16,461 nucleotides of DNA from an uncultured Oscillospiraceae bacterium. GTDB taxonomy: Bacteria > Bacillota > Clostridia > Oscillospirales > Acutalibacteraceae. Shown here piece by piece: positions 1 through 6,971 of this stretch. Under the pieces are notes generated by a model. That model was not told the DNA's origin, did not search any database, and saw only the letters and a program-made list of their open reading frames with translations. Where the stretch lies: contig CAUFXR010000057.1 of assembly GCA_959596515.1 (NCBI GenBank), forward strand, positions 1 to 16,461. Reading direction: 5' to 3'. How positions within the stretch are numbered: the stretch's first letter is position 1; the number at the start of each line of letters is the position of its first letter. The translations under genes were made by a program, and so were the position numbers.

Positions 1-3
1 CGC

Positions 4-36
4 AAGGCTCGTACAGAAATGTGCGGGCCTTTTGTT
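4..36 (+). terminator. intrinsic terminator upstream of the phage scaffold gene
   Basis: Positions 4-14 pair with 21-31 (11 bp including two G-U pairs) around the loop AGAAAT at 15-20, and four T's follow at 30-33. It probably ends an upstream phage head gene lying outside the window, so the scaffold/capsid genes would be a separate transcript. A second hairpin, GCGCAG at 87-92 with CTGCGC at 98-103, lies between it and the scaffold gene. Confidence 0.6.
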
Positions 37-137
37 ATACCCAAATTTGCCCTTGTCTGCTGGGCTTTAAATGCAGAATAGGCAGTGCGCAGAGTGGCTG
101 CGCGTTTACAAATAAAATCTGGCCGAAGGAGAGACAC

Positions 138-704
138 ATGGAATTTTTGAAGGAACTTTTCGGAAACGAATCTTTAACCTATGAGCAATTAGCAGCAAAA
201 GTGGCCGAAAAGAAAATGAAACTGGCTGATTTATCAACAGGCGCTTATGTCGGAAAGGATAAGTATGAAACCTTGACGGCAGATCGTGACGGATTAAAAC
301 AGCGTCTTGAAGAGGCCAACGGCAAGCTGGAGGGGTACGACCCCGAATGGAAAACGAAGGCTGAGCAGGCCCAGACGGAAGCCGACGCGAAGATCAATAA
401 AATCCGGCGCGGCTATCTGCTGAAGGAAGCCGCAGGCGGTATTAAGTTTTCCAGCGAGAGCGCCAAAAAGGCGTTTTTATCCGATCTGGAGGCGGCTGAG
501 CTTCCCGTACAGGAGGATAAGGTCCTGGGCTTTGAGGATTTCTTAAGCAAGTACAAGGAAAGCGATCCCTCCGCCTTCCTCCCGGACAAACCGGCGCCCA
601 CTATTACCGTCCCGGGACAAGGGCCTGCTTCCAAGAAAACAGGGCAGCAGCTTCTTGATGAAAAGTACAAAAACAATCCATTCTATCACCCGAAAGGAGA
701 ATAA
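138..704 (+). CDS. phage minor structural protein GP20 / capsid scaffold protein
   Basis: This 188-aa protein matches the phage GP20-like scaffold family by layout, recognised by eye. A short N-terminal helix is followed by a charged, Lys/Glu/Gln-rich helical or coiled-coil segment at about residues 15-95 that includes a YETLTADRDGL stretch. A 'KIRRGYLLKEAAGGIKF' region follows, and the acidic tail runs to NNPFYHPKGE. Such proteins sit directly before the major capsid gene and help capsid assembly. I chose ATG at 138 because GAAGGAGAG lies 5-13 bases upstream; an earlier in-frame ATG at 21 would begin inside the terminator hairpin and has no ribosome site. The capsid gene starts 3 nt after its stop. 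Family known; role inferred from position. Confidence 0.85.
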   Translation: MEFLKELFGNESLTYEQLAAKVAEKKMKLADLSTGAYVGKDKYETLTADRDGLKQRLEEANGKLEGYDPEWKTKAEQAQTEADAKINKIRRGYLLKEAAGGIKFSSESAKKAFLSDLEAAELPVQEDKVLGFEDFLSKYKESDPSAFLPDKPAPTITVPGQGPASKKTGQQLLDEKYKNNPFYHPKGE

Positions 705-707
705 CTC

Positions 708-1565
708 ATGTCAATTAAATACGGTTCTTTAAACGTAGATGAAAGATACTCCGGTATTCTGGAGCCTAATCTTTATTACAACCCTGTGCTTGTGCCCGGC
801 GTGACCTGCACAGACAAATATCAAATCGGGCCGGCGGGTCAGATTTATGTGCATAAGCTTACCACCTCCGCGGTGGAATCCGGAACTCCGGGCCGGGATT
901 TCTCGGACACCGCCGTATCGGATACCTTAATCCCGATTCAGCTGAATAACAATTTTCAGCGCTCCTATAAAATCTATGGAGTACAGGCGGCCGCCGTAGA
1001 ATTCGGCGTGGCTGAAGAAGCTCTCTCGACCGCAACTCAGGAAATCCGCGAAGGCTGGATGCGGTGCGGTCTTGCCTGCTTAGCCCAGGAAGGAACCGCC
1101 GCGACCCTAACCACGGCGATCACCGACGTTAAGGAGGATATCATCGCCACACGCCAGGAAATCGTGGAGGATAAGGGCCGGGCTAACGTAGTCATGTGCA
1201 CCCCGGCTTTTTACAGCCAGGTATTGCTTGCCGCCGGCAAAGACTTCACTCCAGTCATGAATGACCGGATCGCCAGCACCGGAAATGTGGGACAGTGGCT
1301 GGGCATGACCTTTGTGGAAGCCAACGGCGCCCAAGGCTCTATTAAGTATTATGACAGCACCGGCGCGCAGAAAACGGTTGATATGTCCACGGTGCAGTAT
1401 GTCATGTACTATCACGAGGCTCTGTCCGTGATCAGCAACTTTGAGGTTGCCAGAGTGATCGATTCCGAGCGTTTCGCTGGGTCTCTGGCTCAGGTGGAAA
1501 TGAACACCGGATATAAGGTGACCAATGTCGCTCTGGCTCGTGTGCGTAAGGTAGCAGGTGGTTGA
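708..1565 (+). CDS. phage major capsid protein
   Basis: This 285-aa protein follows the scaffold gene after 3 nt and has a good AAAGGAGA site 7 nt before its ATG. The N-terminus (YGSLNVDERYSGILEPNLYY), the 'DTLIPIQLNNNFQRSYKIYG' region, and a later NVVMCTPAFYSQVLLAAGKDF segment followed by DRIASTGNVGQWLGM are the pattern of HK97-fold coat proteins found in Clostridia phages with GP20 scaffolds. The C-terminus 'NTGYKVTNVALARVRKVAGG' is typical of a complete coat protein. No frameshift is seen. It would form the head shell. Neighbours on both sides are head genes, but the module breaks at 1980, so this is a remnant rather than an inducible prophage, at least on this side. Confidence 0.85.
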   Translation: MSIKYGSLNVDERYSGILEPNLYYNPVLVPGVTCTDKYQIGPAGQIYVHKLTTSAVESGTPGRDFSDTAVSDTLIPIQLNNNFQRSYKIYGVQAAAVEFGVAEEALSTATQEIREGWMRCGLACLAQEGTAATLTTAITDVKEDIIATRQEIVEDKGRANVVMCTPAFYSQVLLAAGKDFTPVMNDRIASTGNVGQWLGMTFVEANGAQGSIKYYDSTGAQKTVDMSTVQYVMYYHEALSVISNFEVARVIDSERFAGSLAQVEMNTGYKVTNVALARVRKVAGG

Positions 1566-1581
1566 AGCGAGGTGTCCCCAA

Positions 1582-1929
1582 ATGTACTCAACGTATCAGC
1601 AGTATCAGCAGCGGGGCGGAAAGCTTCCAGAAAACGAGTATCAGGCAAACGCGCAAAAAGCGTCTGAGCTCATTGATTATTACACGATGGGACAAGCGGC
1701 TTCAGCGGAAACAATGGGACCGCAGCTCTCGGCGTGCGAGTGCGATTTGGCGGATATCGTACCGACACTCCAAGGGGCGGTTTCCGGGATTCAGTCTGAA
1801 AACGTGGACGGATACAGCGTTTCCTTTTCCGGCCAAGCGGAAGCCCGTGCAGGCCTTTTGTCGGTTATGAAGCGTCACCTCTCCTTCCCTGTCAACCTGC
1901 TGGTATTTTCCGGCTGGTCCTTTGTGTGA
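1582..1929 (+). CDS. phage head-tail connector-like small protein
   Basis: This protein of about 115 aa starts at ATG 1582, with GAGGTG at 1569-1574 placed 7 nt upstream. A GTG at 1558, overlapping the capsid stop, is in frame but has no better ribosome site. The sequence (MYSTYQQYQQRGGKL, then ELIDYYTMGQA, a CECDLADIV stretch and ENVDGYSVSF) resembles the short helical head-tail connector proteins, gp6-like in role, that follow the capsid gene in many Firmicute siphophages. 'VDGYSVSF' is the recurrent late motif of that group, followed by the basic MKRHLSFPVNLL end. The gene looks intact, and its stop overlaps the ribosome site of the next, broken gene. Role is inferred from position and motif. 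Confidence 0.65.
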   Translation: MYSTYQQYQQRGGKLPENEYQANAQKASELIDYYTMGQAASAETMGPQLSACECDLADIVPTLQGAVSGIQSENVDGYSVSFSGQAEARAGLLSVMKRHLSFPVNLLVFSGWSFV

Positions 1930-1938
1930 GGTGATGCC

Positions 1939-1980
1939 ATGATAACCAACGCGGATATCACCATCTACCATGAAACCTAA
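1939..1980 (+). pseudogene. truncated phage minor capsid protein, 5' end only
   Basis: ATG at 1939 follows GAGGTG at 1928-1933. The frame reads MITNADITIYHET and stops at TAA 1978-1980. This N-terminus, with NADITIYH near residues 4-11, is the start of the phage minor capsid protein that normally follows the connector gene. The remaining 100 or so codons are missing. Base composition falls sharply exactly here, so the gene was cut by a deletion or replacement and the stop is supplied by the new sequence. Confidence 0.6.
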
Positions 1981-2207
1981 TTAAATGAACTCTTTATTAA
2001 TAATTGACTTTCAAAATATTCTTTATGCTTTAACATTCTATCATTTACTAAAGATTTTAATTCAAGTAGTCTTCTATCTTTTATACTTTCCGGAACAATA
2101 TAATTATAAATATATAGTAAACACGTGAACTCATATAATGGCTGAGAACTAAGTTTGTTTTTTCTTTCCTCCTTACCAATAGTTTTTATTTGACTTACAA
2201 ACGTATT
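1977..2207 (-). pseudogene. AT-rich orphan reading frame, 3' fragment of an unknown gene
   Basis: On the minus strand an uninterrupted frame of 76 sense codons runs from 2207 down to TAG at 1977-1979. It has no early ATG, so it looks like the 3' part of a gene that has lost its start. The product has protein-like composition: a basic lead (KTIGKEERKNKLSSQ), a Tyr/Leu-rich middle (YEFTCLLYIYNYIVPES), then a helical end (LLELKSLVNDRMLKHKEYF). Codons are strongly AT-biased (TTA, ATA, AGA, AAA), unlike the phage genes beside it, which suggests a different origin such as a phage accessory gene. I do not recognise the family. It could be chance in AT-rich DNA, but 76 open codons in such DNA is unusual because stop codons are frequent there. 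Confidence 0.35.
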
Positions 2208-2220
2208 TTATATAACTCCG

Positions 2221-2260
2221 CCCTCCTTACCGTTTTCGGTGGGGAGGGATTTTTTATTTT
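2221..2260 (+). terminator. intrinsic terminator (first of three stacked)
   Basis: CCCTCCTTACC at 2221-2231 pairs with GGTGGGGAGGG at 2238-2248 (11 bp, two G-U) around GTTTTC. A T-rich tail (ATTTTTTATTTT) follows. It points along the plus strand and may once have closed the phage transcript. Confidence 0.75.
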
Positions 2261-2329
2261 ATGTTTTACTTTTCGCAGGAAAGAAAAAGGTACATATTGA
2301 ATATGATGGATCACCAGCACCAGTCGAGG

Positions 2330-2371
2330 GCCTCGACACGCAAATCGCGTTCGGGGCTTTCTTCTTTTTTT
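2330..2371 (+). terminator. intrinsic terminator (second of three stacked)
   Basis: GCCTCGA at 2330-2336 and ACGC at 2338-2341 pair with GCGT at 2347-2350 and TCGGGGC at 2351-2357, with one bulged C and one G-U pair. TTTCTTCTTTTTTT follows. An overlapping palindrome (GTCGAGG at 2323-2329, CCTCGAC at 2331-2337) competes with the same left arm. Confidence 0.65.
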
Positions 2372-2424
2372 ACAGTAAGAAGCTCGCGTCAAAGCGGCAT
2401 CTTTTTCAGTCCCTGGTTACATAT

Positions 2425-2471
2425 CGAGTGTTCATAACGGATTTGAGCTATGAACACTCGCTTTTTCTTTG
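2425..2471 (+). terminator. intrinsic terminator (third of three stacked)
   Basis: CGAGTGTTCATA at 2425-2436 pairs perfectly with TATGAACACTCG at 2449-2460 (12 bp, 12-nt loop), followed by CTTTTTCTTT. No intact gene lies directly upstream. A weaker hairpin with a T tail follows at 2498-2522 (GAGCAG/CTGCTC). Confidence 0.75.
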
Positions 2472-2545
2472 TATCAATCGGTTTTCCAATATGTATGGAG
2501 CAGCTATCACGTCTGCTCTTTTGCTTTATACGGCCTTTATTATAT

Positions 2546-2606
2546 TATACTGGACGGAACCGTCCTTTCGGGTATCTGTTTTGTAGGTTCCTCCACATTC
2601 CGGAAT
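2546..2606 (+). promoter_or_regulatory. possible promoter and palindromic operators before the GIY-YIG gene
   Basis: A -10-like TATACT lies at 2546-2551 with no convincing -35. It is followed at once by the perfect palindrome GGACGG-AA-CCGTCC (2552-2565), then by ATTCCGGAAT (2597-2606). The placement over a start site would suit a repressor, but this is inference. Confidence 0.3.
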
Positions 2607-2637
2607 CTCTATGATCCCGATAAACTTGTAGTGAATC

Positions 2638-2925
2638 ATGAAAAAATATTTTGCTTATTTGCTTCTGTGTTCCGACGGCACAATTTATGCCGGCTATACT
2701 GTGGATCTCCTGCGGAGAGTTTCCGTTCATAATAGGGGGACTGGCGCGAAATACACTCGTTCCAGACGCCCGGTTACATTGGTTTATTATGAAACGTACT
2801 CTACCAAAAGCGAAGCCTTAAAACGAGAGGCGTCTTTAAAAAAATTGTCCAGAGAGAGCAAGCTTAAATTAATCAAAAATTTTCGCTTAAAAAGCGATAA
2901 AGAAAGCTCATTTTGCCAACATTAG
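2638..2925 (+). CDS. GIY-YIG nuclease family protein (YhbQ/YazA type)
   Basis: This 95-aa protein is the usual length for single-domain GIY-YIG proteins. The motifs are in order: YFAYLLLCSDGTIYAGYT (residues 4-21, the GIY-YIG strand pair), the DLLRR arginine at 26-27, HNRGTGAKYTRSRRPV (31-46), VYYE (49-52), and KSEALKRE with Glu64 as the likely metal ligand. The family is thought to cut or bind branched or damaged DNA, but its cellular role is poorly settled. The start is fixed by an in-frame TGA 2 codons upstream. No Shine-Dalgarno sequence is visible before it, which is unusual here since almost every other gene has one. It stands alone between a terminator stack and a two-way terminator. 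Confidence 0.9.
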   Translation: MKKYFAYLLLCSDGTIYAGYTVDLLRRVSVHNRGTGAKYTRSRRPVTLVYYETYSTKSEALKREASLKKLSRESKLKLIKNFRLKSDKESSFCQH

Positions 2926-2977
2926 GTCTCAGTTAGGCGGAAAACCAACACTGTTCGAAAAATTAATGAAAAGCATG

Positions 2978-3018
2978 AAAAGAGAGCAGGCTTTTGTTTA
3001 AAAGCCTGCTCTCTTTTT
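2978..3018. terminator. two-way intrinsic terminator
   Basis: AAAAGAGAGCAGGCTTTT (2978-2995) and its exact complement at 3000-3017 form an 18-bp perfect stem with a 4-base loop, GTTT. T runs flank both sides, so it can end the plus-strand nuclease gene and the minus-strand glycan operon, whose last stop is only 10 nt away. Confidence 0.9.
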
Positions 3019-3027
3019 CATCCTAAT

Positions 3028-4335
3028 TTAGAATAGAGTGTTTATGGTTTTTCTGCCAATAGAGTCATAGACCACTTTTTGACTTTCAAAGCTTTCTACG
3101 GAATAACAATTTCTGCCATCAAGAATAACCGGTGTTTTCATACGGCTACAAAAATCTTCCGGCGTTAAAGCTTTTACCTCGTCCCATTCTGTAAAAATGA
3201 AGCATAGATCCGCTCCATCCAAAGCTTCTTCCACCCGGTCACAATAGGTTAACTTACCTGGATATAACACGTCAAAGGCCTTTGCCGCCACCGGATCATA
3301 CGCCTTAATCTCCGCGCCGTCGTCTAAAAGGATCCCCACATTGACAATAGAAGGCGCCTCGCGCAGATCGTTGGTCCCAGGCTTAAACGCCAGACCCAAC
3401 ACCGCCACGTTTAAACCTTCTAAAGACTGATAGTATTGACGCGCCTTTTTTAAAAGCTTCAATTTTTGGTTGTCGTTAACTTCAATAGCCGCTTTAATGG
3501 TTTTAAATTCCTGATCATAGTAATTTCCCAGCCAATGCAGGGCTTTGGTATCTTTAGGAAAACAGGAACCACCATATCCAATACCGGCTTTTAAGAATTT
3601 ATTGCCGATTCGGCTGTCAAATCCCATACCGGTCGCGACATCTTCAATATTAGCGCCAATGGTTTCACAGAAATTAGCGATTTCATTAATATAGGAAATT
3701 TTCAGCGCCAAAAAATCGTTGGACGCATACTTGATCATTTCCGCGCTCCGGCGGTCTGTAATTAGTTTTGGAGCATCAAAAGTCTCATATACTTTTTCCA
3801 AAGTATCCTTGCAGCGTTTATTCTCCGCACCAATCACGATTCTTGATGCGTGAAGAGTATCCCGTACCGCAGTGCCTTGGGCCAAAAACTCGGGATTGGA
3901 GGCTACGTCAATGTGAACGGGATGAGCCAAATTAGACCGGATAAAATCTTCTACCTTATCATTGGTACCAATAGGAACCGTGGATTTCACCACCACGACG
4001 CAATCTCGCTCAACAGACTGGGCGATCTGTTTGGCTACGGTATAAACATATTTTAAGTTAGCGGATCCATCCACCTTTTCCGGAGTTCCCACGCCGATGA
4101 AGATAACCTCAGCGTCTCGATAAGCTGAAACGTAGTCAGTGGTAAAGGTCAAACGCTCCATATTTTTAGCCATCAATTCCGGCAGGCCTTCCTCATAAAT
4201 CGGGGAAACTCCCTTTTTCATTAGCTCGACCTTTTTCTCATCCACATCCACGCAGGTGACCAGATGGCCATGCTCCGCTAAGCATACGCCGGTAACCAGT
4301 CCTACATATCCAGTTCCCGCAACTGCAATCTTCAT
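3028..4335 (-). CDS. ugd: UDP-glucose 6-dehydrogenase
   Basis: This 435-aa protein oxidises UDP-glucose to UDP-glucuronate with two NAD+, in the cytoplasm. Seen motifs: the N-terminal Rossmann loop GTGYVG at residues 7-12, VGTPE at 82-86, STVP at 118-121, NPEFL at 147-151, the central KYASNDFLALKISYINE segment with the conserved Lys near 212, the catalytic cysteine in GGSCFPKD (Cys258), and the C-terminal FKPGTND (317-323). The length is typical. I start at MKIAVAG (4335). ATG at 4341 (adding Met-Phe) is equally possible because AAAGGA lies 4 nt from it and 10 nt from 4335. The much longer open frame to 4422 overlaps the upstream gene and is not needed. It is the last gene of the glycan operon, 22 nt after its neighbour. 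Related UDP-sugar dehydrogenases (UDP-ManNAc, UDP-GlcNAc) share the motifs, but the overall match is to the UDP-glucose enzyme. Confidence 0.92.
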   Translation of the reverse strand: MKIAVAGTGYVGLVTGVCLAEHGHLVTCVDVDEKKVELMKKGVSPIYEEGLPELMAKNMERLTFTTDYVSAYRDAEVIFIGVGTPEKVDGSANLKYVYTVAKQIAQSVERDCVVVVKSTVPIGTNDKVEDFIRSNLAHPVHIDVASNPEFLAQGTAVRDTLHASRIVIGAENKRCKDTLEKVYETFDAPKLITDRRSAEMIKYASNDFLALKISYINEIANFCETIGANIEDVATGMGFDSRIGNKFLKAGIGYGGSCFPKDTKALHWLGNYYDQEFKTIKAAIEVNDNQKLKLLKKARQYYQSLEGLNVAVLGLAFKPGTNDLREAPSIVNVGILLDDGAEIKAYDPVAAKAFDVLYPGKLTYCDRVEEALDGADLCFIFTEWDEVKALTPEDFCSRMKTPVILDGRNCYSVESFESQKVVYDSIGRKTINTLF

Positions 4336-4357
4336 AAACATCGGATCCTTTCTAAAC

Positions 4358-6961
4358 TTAATAACCAAAATAGTTAAATAGGAAATACACAAACCCGCTA
4401 TACAGCAAACCAATAGAGGCAACGATAGAAATTGTCACCGCTACCTTGCTAGGCGACAGAACAATCATACCTTCATGGCGGACGCGTTTCAACTCCGCCT
4501 CCGGCTTTTCTTTCCGCTGTACAAGTATTTGCAACAGATACACCGCAATAAACGCCAGAATAGGCAGCACACACAGATAATATCGGGTTTGATAAGCACC
4601 TGTATAACCCGCTACATAAAAATACGTTTCAAACGCCCGCTGAAACTGCATCCATACTACTACGGCTAAAGAGACATAAAAACCAATCAGCATGACCACA
4701 TATTTCCGCGTTTTTTTGACAAAAAACAAAAGAACGGGTACAAAGAAAATCAAAAGCGTAAAAATCCGGTCATAGGAAGTCCAGTGTCCCAATTTGTATA
4801 GACTTGTATGAGAAGCGATCGCTGTCCATGTATCAAAAAAGTTTTCCCAATATAAAAGCGAATAATTGAACATGGACATAATCGTTCTATCTTCAAAATT
4901 CACAAAAAACGACGAGGACTGATAATACTCTGGATTAATGCTGCTAAGATCTGGCTGCAATGTGTGGAATTTCAAATAAATAATCACAAAATAAGCCACT
5001 GCTATGAGATATACCGGAAGTGACACCAAAAATTCCTTGCAGCAAATCAATTTTACCGATTTATGCTTTACGCAATACCAGATCACATAAATAATCGCTG
5101 TTAAGCCGATCAACATTCCAGCGGTCACTTTGCTAAGTACCGCTATCACCAATCCTCCCGCGATCAAAAGGTAGGTTCCATAGTTTCTTTTTTCCTCGCA
5201 TACTCGCAGGATACCTAGGAAAAACAGGACACAGCCCAGCAAAGCAAAGGTGTCGTTATTAACGCCACAAAGATTATAGAGGAACATTGGCACACTCGTA
5301 ATGATGGCGCTGTAAAGCAGATGAAGGGCTGGCTGTTTTTTGGAAATTCTTGTATAGCCAATATAGAATGCTATTGCCAGTGCCAACAGACCGAATGCCG
5401 CCGAGAAAAGCCGCAACCTGGTAAAATGAATCAAGAAAGAATTTTCCCCAACGATTTCGATGGGCTTACACAACGTCATAACAAGATAATACAAAGGGGG
5501 ATGGCCTAATTGGTTAACTGTTCCATCGACAAACGCGGCGGTAGAACCAGTAATACTCATCATTCGCATCTGGGAAAAATCAGGGATAACTTTTCCTGTC
5601 TGCACCAGATAAGCGATATAGGAAATGTGCGCCGCCTCATCTGGAGTATTTCCCACATACATCATATAAAACATGACCTGTGCCACCGAATAAGCGAACA
5701 TTCCCAGATAAACAATAAACGCGGCCATCTCCGGCTTTATATGCAGCTTGCGATAGGCGACAGTAAATATCAGCAGGGCAAAAAGGCTGATAAGAACCAA
5801 AATTCTAATCTGAGGAATACGGGAAGAACCCGCATAATTTACCTCGCAGCGCAGGACGGTGTCGGTCTTTGTATCTTCACCGGCAGTCAACGTCTGCCCC
5901 TCTTTTGGCTGTCCACTCTCCGCCAGCAGCTGCATATCTTCAGGAATCTGGCCCGAGAGAAGCACGACTTCTATGGTATAACGCTCTTCCAAACGGGTTT
6001 GAGAGTCTCGAACCTTCAGTTCCGCAGATCCTGTGGTTTGGATTTCTTGTGCCGAGAACACATCGCTGGAAATGATCTGTGAATTCTCGTCCAGCAAACG
6101 AATACCGATTACCCCGGTGATTCTCTCCCACTCTTCGTCATTCAACACTATAGAAGAAGTCTGAAAATAAATTTTTAAATTCTGAATGTTATCAAAAGAA
6201 GCGATAAAACTCTGTCTTACAGGTTGATCTAAGGGAATTTCTTGCGTTTGCGGTACAGAATCCTGTAAATCATCTGTGTCATCAGTCGTCTCCGCCGTTG
6301 CCGTCAGCTGTACTGGGTTCAGCGCCGCATCCCGGTTAAAGTCCGAATTAAAAAGCACATATACAAAAACTATACCGCAGAAAATAAGCAGCGCATACCG
6401 CAGCAATTTATTCCAATCCTTTTGACGCTGCTTGCTCATATATAAAATCACCAGCGCGAAAGCAATAAGATACACACCGGTTAATACCCAGCGAATCGCG
6501 TAATTCTGATGGATCGCTTTGTACAGCTGATCCGTCGTTTGGGAATCCAGCTGGAGATAAAAATTTCCCTGCTCCTGCGGCTGCATCGGGGAACTGACAC
6601 TAGACTCATAGATTAAAGCATCCTGCGAAACATCATATTCACCGCTGTATGCGATTACCTTCTCTAATGTGGGAACCTGATCGGTATTCGAGAGCTTGAT
6701 CTCGATCTCCTGAAAATCATAATATAGAGGATCAAAACGAAATTTAACCTCTTGGCTGAATACCGTTTCCGCGGCTAACAATTCCTGGCCGCTTCCCTGA
6801 TCGACCAGCAGCTCCGCTAAAGCCCCGTCCTCCGCGCCGGAAAACTCCATCTGCAGGGTAACGTTTACCGCCTTTAACGGATATAGCCAGGAAAACGCCA
6901 CGCATACTACAAAAATCACAGTTGCAATCAACTGTCTTTTATAGTTTCTTAACTTTTGCAT
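4358..6961 (-). CDS. large multi-membrane GT-C-type protein, DUF2142/GT39-like
   Basis: This 867-aa membrane protein has an N-terminal anchor (about residues 10-28) and a beta-rich outer segment (30-155). Two helices (about 156-174 and 188-205) precede a second outer segment (206-383) that includes a 'SFIASFDNIQNLKIYF' stretch like a beta-sandwich sugar-binding domain. A series of hydrophobic helices runs to the end. The PDEAAH motif at 440-445, on the first large loop after a helix pair, matches the acidic-catalyst position of GT-C glycosyltransferases and the PDE..H signature of DUF2142. Such enzymes move a sugar from a polyprenyl-phosphate carrier onto an acceptor outside the membrane. Substrate cannot be read here. 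I start at MQKLRNYK (6961), 10 nt after the upstream stop; an earlier in-frame ATG at 7075 lies inside that gene. The family call is by motif; transferase activity is inferred. Confidence 0.7.
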   Translation of the reverse strand: MQKLRNYKRQLIATVIFVVCVAFSWLYPLKAVNVTLQMEFSGAEDGALAELLVDQGSGQELLAAETVFSQEVKFRFDPLYYDFQEIEIKLSNTDQVPTLEKVIAYSGEYDVSQDALIYESSVSSPMQPQEQGNFYLQLDSQTTDQLYKAIHQNYAIRWVLTGVYLIAFALVILYMSKQRQKDWNKLLRYALLIFCGIVFVYVLFNSDFNRDAALNPVQLTATAETTDDTDDLQDSVPQTQEIPLDQPVRQSFIASFDNIQNLKIYFQTSSIVLNDEEWERITGVIGIRLLDENSQIISSDVFSAQEIQTTGSAELKVRDSQTRLEERYTIEVVLLSGQIPEDMQLLAESGQPKEGQTLTAGEDTKTDTVLRCEVNYAGSSRIPQIRILVLISLFALLIFTVAYRKLHIKPEMAAFIVYLGMFAYSVAQVMFYMMYVGNTPDEAAHISYIAYLVQTGKVIPDFSQMRMMSITGSTAAFVDGTVNQLGHPPLYYLVMTLCKPIEIVGENSFLIHFTRLRLFSAAFGLLALAIAFYIGYTRISKKQPALHLLYSAIITSVPMFLYNLCGVNNDTFALLGCVLFFLGILRVCEEKRNYGTYLLIAGGLVIAVLSKVTAGMLIGLTAIIYVIWYCVKHKSVKLICCKEFLVSLPVYLIAVAYFVIIYLKFHTLQPDLSSINPEYYQSSSFFVNFEDRTIMSMFNYSLLYWENFFDTWTAIASHTSLYKLGHWTSYDRIFTLLIFFVPVLLFFVKKTRKYVVMLIGFYVSLAVVVWMQFQRAFETYFYVAGYTGAYQTRYYLCVLPILAFIAVYLLQILVQRKEKPEAELKRVRHEGMIVLSPSKVAVTISIVASIGLLYSGFVYFLFNYFGY

Positions 6962-6971
6962 TCTTTTCCGT

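Noticed and set aside
2239..2586. Plus-strand open frame of 115 codons
   Set aside because: It runs straight through two terminators, starts inside another, has no ribosome site and shows no recognisable motif.
4342..4422. N-terminal extension of UDP-glucose dehydrogenase
   Set aside because: The family begins at MKIAVAG, and the hydrophobic extension comes from reading the end of the upstream membrane-protein gene in another frame.
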